64,000 bases of DNA from an uncultured Candidatus Saccharibacteria bacterium (GTDB lineage: Bacteria > Patescibacteriota > Saccharimonadia > Saccharimonadales > Saccharimonadaceae): positions 1 through 64,000 of the forward strand of contig CALJPD010000009.1 in assembly GCA_937981355.1 (NCBI GenBank), in the 5' to 3' direction. This document shows positions 24,262 to 33,238 of the stretch, piece by piece. Position 1 is the first letter of the stretch; the number at the start of each line of letters is the position of its first letter. The notes under the pieces are model-generated. The model saw only the letters and a list, made by a program, of their open reading frames with translations, had not been told where the DNA came from and made no database searches. The position numbers and the translations under genes were made by a program.

Positions 24262-25524
24262 ATGAATCACGACACACCTCACTACACTAAAGTTGCCAGC
24301 CACGAGGCGACAAATGGCGAGTTTGACACGTGCCTCTTGCTCTATTCGGGTGGCCTCGACACCTCCGTCATGCTCACGTGGTTACAAGAAAAGTACAACT
24401 GCAACGTCATCACCCTCACGGTTAATATTGGCCAGACTGTTGACGATCTCGACGCCATCGCCGAAAAGGCCAAGATGCTCGGCGCTATAGAAACCATCAC
24501 AGTTGATGCTCGCGACCGCTTCGCTGATGAACTACTATCACTGGCCATCAAAGCCAATGCTGATTATCAAGGCGGCTATGCCCTCTGCACACCACTGGGG
24601 CGCATCATCATTTCCCAATTAGCCGTCGAATATGCCGAAAAATACAACTGCACAGTCATCGCACATGGTGCCACTGGTAAAGGCAACGATCAAGTTCGCT
24701 TCGAAACTTACATCACCACGCTCAACCCTAAACTCAAGATCTTAGCACCAGTACGTGAGTGGAGTATGGGCCGAGAGGAAGAACTTGCCTATGCCAAGAA
24801 GCACAACATCCCCGTGCCACATACCCAGGAATCGCCTTATTCGACCGATGAGAACATGTGGGGCATCACCAGCGAAGGCGGCGAAATTGAATCACCCTCA
24901 CTTAAGCCAAACTACCACGCCATTCTCAATTGGTGCTCAACCATCAAATACACACCAGACGAAGCCGAAGATATCACCATTGAATTCATTAAAGGCGTGC
25001 CCGTCGCTGTCGATAATCGTCACTTTTCACTCCAGGCACTCATTCAGCACTGCAACCAACTCGGCCGCAAACACGGCGTCGGCGTATCAACCCTCATTGA
25101 GGATCGACTGGTTGGGCTGAAGGTACGCGGCGTCTATGAAAACCCTGGCGCTGCCATCTTGATTGCTGCCCACCAAAAGCTTGAGCAATTGGTGTCAACC
25201 CGCGTTGAAAATGAACTCAAAGCCGAAATGGACAAAAAATGGGCCTATCTCACCTACGCAGCTCAGTGGTACGAGCCAGCCGTCCATCACATTAACGCCT
25301 ACATTGATGATCAGAACCAAAAAGTCACTGGCACAGTGACAGTTCGCCTGTACAAAGGTACCATCACCGTCGTCAGCGTAGACTCACCACATTCATTGTT
25401 TGATATCAATCTCGCAACGTTTGATTCCAACGACGCATTCAACCAGAATTCGTCCGCCGGATTCATTGAATTATATTCACTAAGTCAGCGAACAGCTGAA
25501 GGAGCATACTCATATGGCAAGTAA
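24262..25524 (+). CDS. argG: Argininosuccinate synthase
   Basis: Joins citrulline and aspartate, using ATP, to give argininosuccinate. The ATP-PPi loop LLYSGGLDTSVMLTWL lies at residues 26-41. GATGKGNDQVRFE and the SPYSTDENMWGITSEGGEIE segment carry the citrulline and aspartate contacts. At 420 residues it is close to the usual length. AAGGAAGG precedes ATG 24262. It is the first gene after the attenuator and overlaps argH by 11 nt, so both are controlled together. Upstream arginine genes are absent here, so the likely substrate is citrulline from outside or from an arginine deiminase route (inference). Confidence 0.98.
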   Translation: MNHDTPHYTKVASHEATNGEFDTCLLLYSGGLDTSVMLTWLQEKYNCNVITLTVNIGQTVDDLDAIAEKAKMLGAIETITVDARDRFADELLSLAIKANADYQGGYALCTPLGRIIISQLAVEYAEKYNCTVIAHGATGKGNDQVRFETYITTLNPKLKILAPVREWSMGREEELAYAKKHNIPVPHTQESPYSTDENMWGITSEGGEIESPSLKPNYHAILNWCSTIKYTPDEAEDITIEFIKGVPVAVDNRHFSLQALIQHCNQLGRKHGVGVSTLIEDRLVGLKVRGVYENPGAAILIAAHQKLEQLVSTRVENELKAEMDKKWAYLTYAAQWYEPAVHHINAYIDDQNQKVTGTVTVRLYKGTITVVSVDSPHSLFDINLATFDSNDAFNQNSSAGFIELYSLSQRTAEGAYSYGK

Positions 25525-26716
25525 ACTATGGCAATCAACCGCAACTGGCTCACTTCATCCATTGGTCGAGGCATACACCGTTGGTGACGATCAGGTATTG
25601 GACCAGCACTTACTCGGTCACGACATTACCGCGACCAAAGCGCATGCTCACATGCTAGAAAAAATTGGCGTGCTGACCAGCGACGAATATCAACAATTGG
25701 CAGCGGCCTTGGACGAGCTACTTAACGAGTGGAAAACCGGTACCTTCACCCTCACCAGCGAACACGAAGATGGCCACACTGCCATTGAGCTATATCTAAC
25801 AGAAAAACTCGGACCGATTGGCAAAAAGGTTCATACTGGCCGAAGCCGCAACGACCAAGCTTTGGTGATGATGCGACTGTTCATCAAAACGGAACTTGAA
25901 GCAGTAGCGGGCAAATTGGCAACAGTCGCCCAGGCCTATGCTGGCAAAATTGCCGCCATTGGCCAGACTGAAATGCCTGGCTACACCCACACCCAAAAGG
26001 CTATGCCTACTACCGTCGGTATGTGGCTTGGCTCATATCACGATGCGTTTCATGACCTCCAGCAATTGGTCGCACACAGCATTGCCGCCATCGACCAAAA
26101 CCCGCTGGGTAGTGCTGCCGGTTTTGGCGTTACCCTACCACTTGATCGCCAGATGACAACGAGCGAACTGGGCTTCGCCAAAGTGCAGGAAAACCCCATG
26201 TACTGTGGCCTGTCGCGCGGCGTTTTTGAACTGATTGCCGTGCAGGCGCTCAACCCAATCATGGTCTTCGCTGGCAAATTTGCTGAAGACATGTTGCTAT
26301 TTACCTCGCAGGAGTTTAACTATTTCAAGCTGCCCGTCACCATGACCACGGGCTCGTCCATCATGCCACACAAACGCAACTATGACGTCTTCGAGATTAT
26401 GCGTGCCACTGCCCACGCTTATCCAAATTACGCCCTGCAGCTCCAAGCTATTTCGACAGGTGCTGGCAGTGGTTATCACCGCGACTTACAACTAACCAAA
26501 AAGATCACCATGGATGCCTTCACTTCGACCCTCAATACGCTAGAGGTTTTGGCGCTTTGCGTGAGCGAGCTAGAAGCCAACACTAAGCGATTGGCTGAGG
26601 CGATGACCGATGAACTCTATACTGTTGCCAAAATCAATGAATTAGTCGAAAAAGGTGTGCCGTTCCGCGACGCCTACCAGCAAGTTAAGCAATCGTTTTT
26701 GGCGAATAATCACTGA
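25514..26716 (+). CDS. argH: Argininosuccinate lyase
   Basis: Splits argininosuccinate into arginine and fumarate. TSEHEDGHTAIELYLTE and HTGRSRNDQ are conserved substrate regions, YTHTQKAMP supplies the active His, and GSSIMPHKRN (residues 280-289) is the superfamily signature with the catalytic Ser loop. At 400 residues it is about 60 shorter than most ArgH, with the loss at the C-terminal end. An AAGGAG ribosome site lies in the end of argG, and the genes overlap by 11 nt. Confidence 0.96.
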   Translation: MASKLWQSTATGSLHPLVEAYTVGDDQVLDQHLLGHDITATKAHAHMLEKIGVLTSDEYQQLAAALDELLNEWKTGTFTLTSEHEDGHTAIELYLTEKLGPIGKKVHTGRSRNDQALVMMRLFIKTELEAVAGKLATVAQAYAGKIAAIGQTEMPGYTHTQKAMPTTVGMWLGSYHDAFHDLQQLVAHSIAAIDQNPLGSAAGFGVTLPLDRQMTTSELGFAKVQENPMYCGLSRGVFELIAVQALNPIMVFAGKFAEDMLLFTSQEFNYFKLPVTMTTGSSIMPHKRNYDVFEIMRATAHAYPNYALQLQAISTGAGSGYHRDLQLTKKITMDAFTSTLNTLEVLALCVSELEANTKRLAEAMTDELYTVAKINELVEKGVPFRDAYQQVKQSFLANNH

Positions 26717-26756
26717 TCTTGAGAGAAGCAAGCGGAGCAGGGCTTAAAAATGCAAC

Positions 26757-27305
26757 TTACCGCCGCACGACACGCTTGCGATACTCTGCTGCCGTCATGT
26801 AGGTCGTCGTATCTGCCACCCGGTCAAAGAAAAGTATGCCTTGACAGTGGTCAGTCTCGTGTTGAAAGACATGAGCAACAAAGCCATCCAGTACCGCAGT
26901 ATGATGCTCGCCCCACTCATCATCCCACTGAGCATTGATCTGTTGATAGCGCTGCGCCTGCGCGAAGAGCCGCCCTTCGTCGCCGCTGGCGCAGCCCTCC
27001 CACATGCCCGTTGTCTGGCCAATGCCAGTGTATGATGGATTGATAATAACTTGCTCAAATGGCTCACGGTCTGGGCGGTTTGGCGTCGGCTTGATAGCAA
27101 TTACGCTCAGCGCCACAGCGCGCCCCACTTGGGGCGCAGCTAGCCCAACGCCATAGTCTCTACTTGCCACGGTATGCTTAATATTTGCAATAAGCTGCTG
27201 CACTACTGGTGTGGTGATCTCCTCGCGGCTCACGTGCCTCGCTTTCTCACGCAGCACCGGATCGCCCGCTTGACAGATTGGTAGGAGTGTTTTTTCTTGA
27301 CGCAT
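26757..27305 (-). CDS. def: Peptide deformylase
   Basis: Removes the formyl group from nascent proteins. All three motifs are present: GVGLAAPQVG, EGCASGDEG (Cys metal ligand) and QHETDHCQG (two His ligands and catalytic Glu). EGCAS in place of the common EGCLS is a mild variant. At 182 residues it is full length. TATACT lies 12 nt before ATG 27305. It faces a divergent Nudix gene. Confidence 0.95.
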   Translation of the reverse strand: MRQEKTLLPICQAGDPVLREKARHVSREEITTPVVQQLIANIKHTVASRDYGVGLAAPQVGRAVALSVIAIKPTPNRPDREPFEQVIINPSYTGIGQTTGMWEGCASGDEGRLFAQAQRYQQINAQWDDEWGEHHTAVLDGFVAHVFQHETDHCQGILFFDRVADTTTYMTAAEYRKRVVRR

Positions 27306-27383
27306 TCTTTAGTGCATAGTATACACTAGAGTAGCTATCAAAAGCTATTTTATCTTTTTCCGTTTTGTAATATAGTTTTGTCT

Positions 27384-27878
27384 ATGGTATACGATATATC
27401 ATCTTCCTTTCAGTATGGCGGCAAAACCATTTTTGTTTCTTGGTGTACTATACGACAAAAATCTGTTATACCCGATCTCCCCTGGCAACAAGTCTATACG
27501 ATCGGTAATTTAGCTGGTTCCGTTCCGCTCGTCTATAATGCGGTCAAGAAAAGCTATAATCTCCCTGGCGGTAAAACTGAATCTGGAGAGACAATAGAAC
27601 AAACCATCACACGAGAGATGGTAGAAGAATGCAATATGCGCGTTATTGAATGGCAACCACTTGGATACCAGTGCTGCCTTGAGCCAAACGGCGCGCGCGT
27701 ATACCAGTTTCGTGTCTATACAAAGCTCGAGAAAATTGGCGAGTTTACTCACGATCCTGGTGGTGATATCATTGCGCATACCCTTGTTGATATCAACGAT
27801 GTAAACCGCATCATTGGCCAAGGAGATATTGGAGCGTGTATGATTCAACAAGCGAAACGGTATTTTTCTAAGGTATAA
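27384..27878 (+). CDS. Nudix hydrolase
   Basis: The Nudix box GGKTESGETIEQTITREMVE followed by ECNM has the metal-binding Glu residues but replaces the last Gly with Asn, a tolerated variant. About 164 residues. ATG 27384 is preferred to a TTG 6 nt upstream because TATAGT (27371-27376) ends 7 nt before it, matching the leaderless pattern. Substrate unknown. The next gene starts 33 nt downstream on the same strand and may be co-transcribed. Confidence 0.83.
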   Translation: MVYDISSSFQYGGKTIFVSWCTIRQKSVIPDLPWQQVYTIGNLAGSVPLVYNAVKKSYNLPGGKTESGETIEQTITREMVEECNMRVIEWQPLGYQCCLEPNGARVYQFRVYTKLEKIGEFTHDPGGDIIAHTLVDINDVNRIIGQGDIGACMIQQAKRYFSKV

Positions 27879-27911
27879 TATTTATAAGTCTATACAACGA
27901 AGGAGTTTATC

Positions 27912-29695
27912 TTGCAACCTACTACGAGCGGTACCATATTTCGTACATTATGGCAAACATCTCAGCCATATCAATGGCAGCGTGCAGCAGCGCTGGTGGT
28001 TGCGGCAACGACATTTATAGTCAGTACTTTTGTTGGGCCGCTCATTATTGCACGGTTACTCGATATTATCCAAAGTGGCCATCTATATAACAGTAGTGAT
28101 GTGTGGTCGCTTGTAGGAATGTATACACTGAGCCAACTTTGGTCAGAAGTAATCGGTTGGCGCTTGACGATGCGCATTATGTGGCCATTTACCATGGCAA
28201 TGCAGCGCGATCTCTATACCAAGATTTTTGCCAAACTCAGCCACGAGAGTGTCACCTTCCATGCCAATCGCTTTGGTGGATCATTAGTGAGCCAAGCCAA
28301 TAAACTGACCGGCGCAGTCGATCGCTTTTGGGATGTAATCATTTGGTCGGTAATGCCACTGGTTATCTCACTTGTCGGATCAATCATCGTCTTAGCCACA
28401 ATGCTGTGGCAGTATGCACTGTTTTTGGCACTTTTTTCTGTGATCTTTAGCACTGTGGTTTATGTTGGCTCTAAGCCACTCGCTCGTTTGAGTGAGCAAG
28501 AAGCTGAGGCAAGCAATACCATCAGTGGTCAGTTGACGGATATGGTATCAAACATTCTAGCTGTTAAATCGTCTAGTAGTGAGATACTTGAACAGAAACG
28601 CTTCGCCGTGGCAGTGGAAAACTGGCGCACTGCTGGCCTCAGCACTATGCGTACGTATATCATCACAAGCAGTTTCTTCTCTACAGTCAATACTGCCATC
28701 AAGATTGGTGCTATCATCTTCGCAGTTTATGCCGCTCAGCACAGCACAATTTCCGTTGCAACAGTTTATCTTATCATCACCTACACAAATAGTGCAGTGC
28801 GTGAGCTGTGGAATATGAATGGTATTATGCGCAACTACAACCGCATCCTCGGCGACGCCCAGACTATGGTCGAGATTTTGCACACCCCAACGCAACTGGT
28901 TGATACGAGTGACGCAGTACTGAATGTCTCACGCGGCGCTATCACGTTTGATCATATAAGCTTTGCACACGATGACGACCCAAATCGCGTGCTATTTCGT
29001 GACTTCTCGCTTCAAATAGAACCCAACCAAAAACTCGGCCTCGTCGGCACCAGTGGCGCAGGCAAGACAACACTGACGAAGTTGTTGTTGCGATTTTATG
29101 ATCCAACCAGTGGAGCGATTTTGATCGATGGACAGGATATTCGGATGGTAACACAAGAGAGTTTGCGGCAGCAGATTGCGTACGTACCACAGGAGCCACT
29201 CTGTTTCATCGATCAATTCGGGAGAACATTGCTTACGGGAGACCAGAAGCAACACAGGACGATATTATACTGGCGGCGAAGCAAGCTCATGCCTGGGAAT
29301 TTATTACACAGTTACCAGAGGGGCTGGAAACAGTAGTTGGTGAGCGCGGCGTGAAGCTATCTGGTGGGCAGCGACAGCGGATTGCGATTGCACGAGCTAT
29401 TCTCAAGGATGCACCTCTATTAGTGCTCGACGAAGCGACTAGTGTATTAGATTCTGAGTCAGAGGCGCTGATTCAGCAGTCGCTTGAGACACTAATGCAG
29501 GGACGGACGTCAATTGTGGTGGCGCACCGACTGAGTACGATCGCAGCGCTAGACCGAATTGTTGTGGTTGATGAGGGTCATATTGTAGAAGAGGGAAGCC
29601 ATGACGAGTTACTGGCAAGAGGTGGTATATATGCACGATTATGGTCGCGACAGAGTGGTGGGTTCCTCACGAGCGAAAGCAGTGACACTCCATAA
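27912..29695 (+). pseudogene. ABC exporter (fused permease-ATPase), single-base frameshift
   Basis: A type I ABC half-exporter of about 594 residues if restored. Six membrane helices occupy roughly residues 1-310. The ATPase domain has Walker A (GTSGAGKTTL) and YVPQEP, then the frame is lost at about 29200. One missing base there restores LLFHRSIRENIAYGRPEA and reading into LSGGQRQRIAIARAILKDAP, Walker B LLVLDEATS and the VVAHRLST switch, to 29695. The second half is otherwise perfectly conserved, so the lesion is recent or a sequencing error. A TTG start (27912) with GAAGGAG is used. Substrate unknown; lipid or drug export is typical. Confidence 0.88.
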
Positions 29696-29699
29696 TAAA

Positions 29700-29725
29700 A
29701 GGACCAACACATCTGTGCTGGTCCT
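29700..29725 (-). terminator. Intrinsic terminator of the fur-trx unit
   Basis: AGGACCA and CAC pair with GTG and TGGTCCT across an ATCT loop. On the minus strand the hairpin is followed by TTTTATT. It sits between the convergent ABC exporter and thioredoxin genes. Confidence 0.75.
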
Positions 29726-29752
29726 GAGGAGGAAATCTGTTAGAGGGTAAAT

Positions 29753-30082
29753 TTAGGCGTCTGCTCGCTTGAGAGCGTCGATCAGCACTTGCTTTGGCTT
29801 CATGCCGACCAGCTCTGCCACCACAGCACCGCTCTTGAAGATCTTCATGTTGGGGATACTCTGCACTTGGTGCTGCAGGGCAAGCGCTGCATTGTCTTGG
29901 CTTGCTTCGGTATCAACCTTGACGACGTCGAACTCCGTTTCTTCAGCAATCTGCTCGAGCAGCGGTGCCATTGCGCGGCACGGTGGACACCACGGTGCCC
30001 AAAAGTCGACCAGCACTGGCCGCTCACTCTGGAGAGCGTGTTCCTCAAATTCTTGCTTGATAGTGGTATTGTATAGTGCCAT
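29753..30082 (-). CDS. Thioredoxin
   Basis: This 109-residue thioredoxin fold has the active site WCPPC (residues 31-35), preceded by VDFWAP. The later cis-Pro (SIPNMKIFKSG) and the EQIAEETEFDVVKVDTE strand are typical. The usual motif is WCGPC; Pro in place of Gly changes redox potential and occurs in some thioredoxins and DsbA/E relatives. There is no signal peptide, so it is cytosolic. Its AAGGAG lies inside the end of the fur-like gene, and only 2 nt separate stop and ATG, so the two are co-translated. Confidence 0.93.
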   Translation of the reverse strand: MALYNTTIKQEFEEHALQSERPVLVDFWAPWCPPCRAMAPLLEQIAEETEFDVVKVDTEASQDNAALALQHQVQSIPNMKIFKSGAVVAELVGMKPKQVLIDALKRADA

Positions 30083-30084
30083 GG

Positions 30085-30495
30085 TTATTTCTCCTTATGA
30101 ATTAAGTTATCGTGATGACAGGGGTGGCATGTGCCAGTAATGATGAGCGGCCCATCGACAAGGCAGTCTGCTACCTGCCGCGCAAGCTCACGCCGCAGTG
30201 CTGGCGCGATGGTGATATCGTGTAGGCCGTCGCAGGAGCTGCAGACAAAGTGGTCATGCGGCACAGGATTGCTATCGTAGCGCAAGCATCCATGCGTCGT
30301 TGCTGGCGCAAGGCCAATCACCCCATCCGCCTGCAACCGCTGGGTAATGCGGTGTACTGTGGTCGCGCTGACACGGGGGTAGTCGTGGCGTAGCGCGGCC
30401 GCAATCTCGGCGTTAGTGGCATGCTGCAGCTGGCGAAGAATCGCGATCACTCGATCGGTGTATTTCGTTGTCCGGCGCTGCACTGCTTGCTCCAT
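30085..30495 (-). CDS. Fur-family metalloregulator
   Basis: Winged helix (TNAEIAAALRHDYPRVSATT) followed by a metal-binding dimer domain with HDHFVCSSCDGLHDI and a C-terminal GTCHPCHHD. These give two CxxC pairs, as in structural-zinc Fur proteins. ATG 30495 is chosen over 30513 because TACAAT ends 6 nt before it. Its -10 lies in a 19-bp Fur-type box, so it represses itself. Co-transcription with thioredoxin suggests a peroxide or iron-redox role, PerR-like; this is inference. Confidence 0.88.
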   Translation of the reverse strand: MEQAVQRRTTKYTDRVIAILRQLQHATNAEIAAALRHDYPRVSATTVHRITQRLQADGVIGLAPATTHGCLRYDSNPVPHDHFVCSSCDGLHDITIAPALRRELARQVADCLVDGPLIITGTCHPCHHDNLIHKEK

Positions 30496-30501
30496 GCAGC
30501 T

Positions 30502-30520
30502 ATTGTAATTCATTTACAAT
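30502..30520. promoter_or_regulatory. Fur-family operator (19 bp, 9-1-9)
   Basis: ATTGTAATTCATTTACAAT is an almost perfect 9-1-9 palindrome, the layout of Fur/PerR boxes, and covers the -10 (TACAAT, minus strand) of the fur-like gene. Binding would block its promoter. Confidence 0.7.
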
Positions 30521-30728
30521 AAAAAGACAATGCTTTTCTTCGATTATTTTCCAAACCCTATATGCTCAGTGCGAGCACCCTTTACTTCTAGTGTTCGTTT
30601 TGAGAAGCCAATCCACTCAAAGAAATATCACCTCGTATACTACTAGCATAGGGCTTCAAAGCCTAAGGTATGAAACTCTTGCAATAGATGCTACACCCGA
30701 TTCATACTGGTTATGCTATACTAATGAC

Positions 30729-31529
30729 ATGACAACATATCCAACTCCCCTGCGTGAATTACTGAAGCTGACAAACAAGACAGTGCTCATCACTGGTGCC
30801 GCGATGGGCATTGGCAAGGCGATCGCATGGCGCTATGCCGAGGCTGGTGCTGCCCTCCAGCTCGTTGATCGCGATACCGACGCACTGCAGCAAACCGCTA
30901 CCGAGCTACGTGAGCAATTTAACGCCGCCGTCACAACGTACATCGTCGACCTCTCCGACCACAACGCTGTCACCTCGCTGTGGCACGATATCACCCCAAC
31001 ACCAGATATTCTCATCAACAACGCTGGTATTTTTGCACCAGTCAAGCTCGCTAATATTGACCAGGCAACCTTCGACAAAACAATCCAGATCAACACCCGG
31101 GCAGTACTCACTATGTGTCAAGAAATGATTGCTCGCCGCACAGCACCAGGCACTATCATCAACATCAGCTCCATTGAAGCCCTCAAAGGTATGACCTACG
31201 ACATGACGCTCTACGCCATGAGCAAAGCCAGTGTTCTCGCGCTGAGCCGTGGGCTCGTTAAAGACTTTGGGCGGAGTGGCTGGAAGGTCAATACCATTTT
31301 GCCAGGCGGTATCAGCACGCCAGGTGCTCAGAAGATGGGGCTTGCGGCGCTCAAGAAGCTCGATTTCTCCATCATCAAGACTGGCCTGACCTATAACCTT
31401 CGCCTCCCTGCCAAAAATCTAGGCCAACCCGACGACGTTGCTTGCACTGCGTTGTGGCTTGGTACGCCGATGAGCCAGTACGTCAATGGGGCGGAGATTG
31501 TAGTGGATGGCGGATTCCTCGCGGTGTAG
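30729..31529 (+). CDS. Short-chain dehydrogenase/reductase
   Basis: Classical SDR of 266 residues: the cofactor loop TGAAMGIGKA, the NNAG motif (ILINNAGIF), the catalytic Ser in INISSIEAL and Tyr-Lys in YAMSKAS, then the PGGIST segment. An Asp at the end of strand 2 (QLVDRD) favours NAD. The substrate is unknown. The start is ATG 30729, not the longer frame, since an extended -10 TGCTATACT (hexamer 30717-30722) ends 6 nt before it. A terminator follows. Confidence 0.92.
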   Translation: MTTYPTPLRELLKLTNKTVLITGAAMGIGKAIAWRYAEAGAALQLVDRDTDALQQTATELREQFNAAVTTYIVDLSDHNAVTSLWHDITPTPDILINNAGIFAPVKLANIDQATFDKTIQINTRAVLTMCQEMIARRTAPGTIINISSIEALKGMTYDMTLYAMSKASVLALSRGLVKDFGRSGWKVNTILPGGISTPGAQKMGLAALKKLDFSIIKTGLTYNLRLPAKNLGQPDDVACTALWLGTPMSQYVNGAEIVVDGGFLAV

Positions 31530-31559
31530 TGGCTGCATAATTACGGCCGATATAGCAGA

Positions 31560-31590
31560 AGAAACCAGCCTCACACGACTGGTTTCTTTT
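31560..31590 (+). terminator. Intrinsic terminator after the SDR gene
   Basis: AGAAACCAG (31560-31568) pairs with CTGGTTTCT (31579-31587) over a 10-nt loop and is followed by TTT. Confidence 0.85.
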
Positions 31591-31640
31591 ATGATTAATC
31601 GCTGTTGTAAGTGCTACTTAGAGATGCCACTCGCTAGGTG

Positions 31641-32342
31641 CTATGCTGCTGCATCATCGTCGCTACCCTGCTCGGCTGCAACGTCTTCAGCATCCGCGTT
31701 TTCGGCGGTACCAGCGGCGGCCTCATTAGCGGCAGCAAGTGCACTTGGCTCGTAGGCACTCGCAATGACGAGATCCTTCACCGTCACATCATCATCGGCA
31801 GTACCTTCACGGCCATCGTCGTGTTCGACCAGTTCAACACCCTCAGGTAGTGTGATGTCGCCCACTGTGACGCGGTCACCCTCACTGGCTAGACCAAGCA
31901 CCGAAACATCAAGCGTTTCAGGTAAGTCCATCGGCAAGGCCTTCACCTCAACCTTCTCAATTGCCTGCAGCACGACCAGTCCATTCTTCTCAGCTTCAGA
32001 CTCACCCATGCCAATAAGGCGCACTGGCACCTCTGCCGTAACCGGCTCGTCTGCGCGCACCGCATGTAGAGCAATGTGGCGAATCACGCCCACTCGCGTT
32101 GGGTCGTAGTCAATACTCTTGATAAGCGCAATCCGCCGCTTAACCCCTGTCAAATGAATCGGTGTGTGGCGGCCAGCTGCGGCCACAACCTTTGCTACTT
32201 CACCACTCGGTGCCTGCACATCAGCAGCCTCCATACCAGCACCATACACCACCGCTGGCGTTATGCCTTGGCGGCGCAATTGGCGAACTTTCTTACCATG
32301 AATTGATCGTGTCTCGATTCTTAGTGTTATCTTATCTCCCAT
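31641..32342 (-). CDS. rplY: Ribosomal protein bL25 (Ctc type)
   Basis: Binds 5S rRNA in the large subunit. The N-terminal L25 beta-barrel (LRIETRSIHGKKVRQLRRQG, then VVYG) is followed by the TL5/Ctc C-terminal domain (VPVRLIGMGESEAEKNG...) and a very acidic Ala/Glu/Asp tail. At 233 residues it is the long Ctc form. ATG 32342 is preferred over the upstream Met at 32450 because of AAAGGAG and a TGCTATACT promoter about 48 nt upstream. The leader can fold CTCC with the GGAG of the ribosome site. Confidence 0.95.
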   Translation of the reverse strand: MGDKITLRIETRSIHGKKVRQLRRQGITPAVVYGAGMEAADVQAPSGEVAKVVAAAGRHTPIHLTGVKRRIALIKSIDYDPTRVGVIRHIALHAVRADEPVTAEVPVRLIGMGESEAEKNGLVVLQAIEKVEVKALPMDLPETLDVSVLGLASEGDRVTVGDITLPEGVELVEHDDGREGTADDDVTVKDLVIASAYEPSALAAANEAAAGTAENADAEDVAAEQGSDDDAAA

Positions 32343-32471
32343 AGTTCTCCTTTCGGATATGTTTCCGGAGTTAAGTAATATTACCTCTTTAGTATAGCAT
32401 TTTTGTGCCAGGTGGGCCAAAAGCAGCAAAGAACTCCCTTCCCCGAGCAAAGTATGGTATACTAAAGCGCG

Positions 32472-33140
32472 ATGGAATCACTTATACATGCAATTACTGG
32501 CCTCGGCATTGCCGCGGTTTTGCTCGTGGTCTATGCAGAGTCTGGCCTCTTGATTGGCTTTGTCTTGCCGGGGGACAGCCTCCTCTTTACGGCAGGCTAT
32601 ATGGTGAATCAAGAGATCCTTCGCCTATCTGGCCACCCACTCAATATTCACCTCTTCGTTGCAGCGATCGCTCTTATGGCAATCCTGGGCGATAGCACTG
32701 GCTACGCCTTTGGTCACAAAGTTGGGCGCAAGCTTTTTCTCAAGCCCAACTCGCGCTTTTTTAAGAAAAAATACCTCGAGCAGGCCGAGCAATTTTACCA
32801 AAAGCATGGCTCACTGACTATCGTCCTGGCACGCTTTGTACCCGTCGTGCGCACCTTTGCCCCAATTGTCGCTGGTGCCAGCAAGATGCACTACAATACG
32901 TTCCTCTTGTTTAATATCGTCGGGGGTGCTCTATGGGCCGCCATCTTCACCTATCTTGGCTACTTTGCAGGCGCAATCCTTACTGGGGCTGGGGTTAATA
33001 TTGAGGTCGCTGCGATTATCATCATCCTCATCTCTGTTGCACCAATGGTCATCCATGCGCTCAAACAACAATCAACCCGTGATAAGCTCAAGTATCAGCT
33101 CTCTGTGCTGTTCAGTAAAGGCAAGCGAACGAAGAAATAA
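32472..33140 (+). CDS. DedA-family (SNARE-associated) membrane protein
   Basis: DedA/VTT protein of 222 residues. E23-type acidic residue in YAESGLLIGFVLPGDSLLF, GDSTGYAFGHKVGRKLF, then the conserved RFVPVVRTFAPIVAG. These proteins are thought to be undecaprenyl-phosphate or phospholipid flippases supporting wall synthesis. Five to six hydrophobic segments are seen, and the end is basic. TATACT ends 8 nt before ATG 32472, so it is probably leaderless. It is divergent from the L25 gene. Confidence 0.93.
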   Translation: MESLIHAITGLGIAAVLLVVYAESGLLIGFVLPGDSLLFTAGYMVNQEILRLSGHPLNIHLFVAAIALMAILGDSTGYAFGHKVGRKLFLKPNSRFFKKKYLEQAEQFYQKHGSLTIVLARFVPVVRTFAPIVAGASKMHYNTFLLFNIVGGALWAAIFTYLGYFAGAILTGAGVNIEVAAIIIILISVAPMVIHALKQQSTRDKLKYQLSVLFSKGKRTKK

Positions 33141-33177
33141 CCTCAGTACATTTATTTAACGCACTATTCGTGTAAAA

Positions 33178-33206
33178 AGTCAGCGCATGAGTAGCTGGCT
33201 CTTTTG
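33178..33206 (+). terminator. Intrinsic terminator after dedA
   Basis: AGTCAGC (33178-33184) pairs with GCTGGCT (33194-33200), one G-U, and is followed by CTTTTG on the plus strand. Confidence 0.65.
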
Positions 33207-33238
33207 TTTTGCCTTATTCGACTGTCCAATATTTTGTG

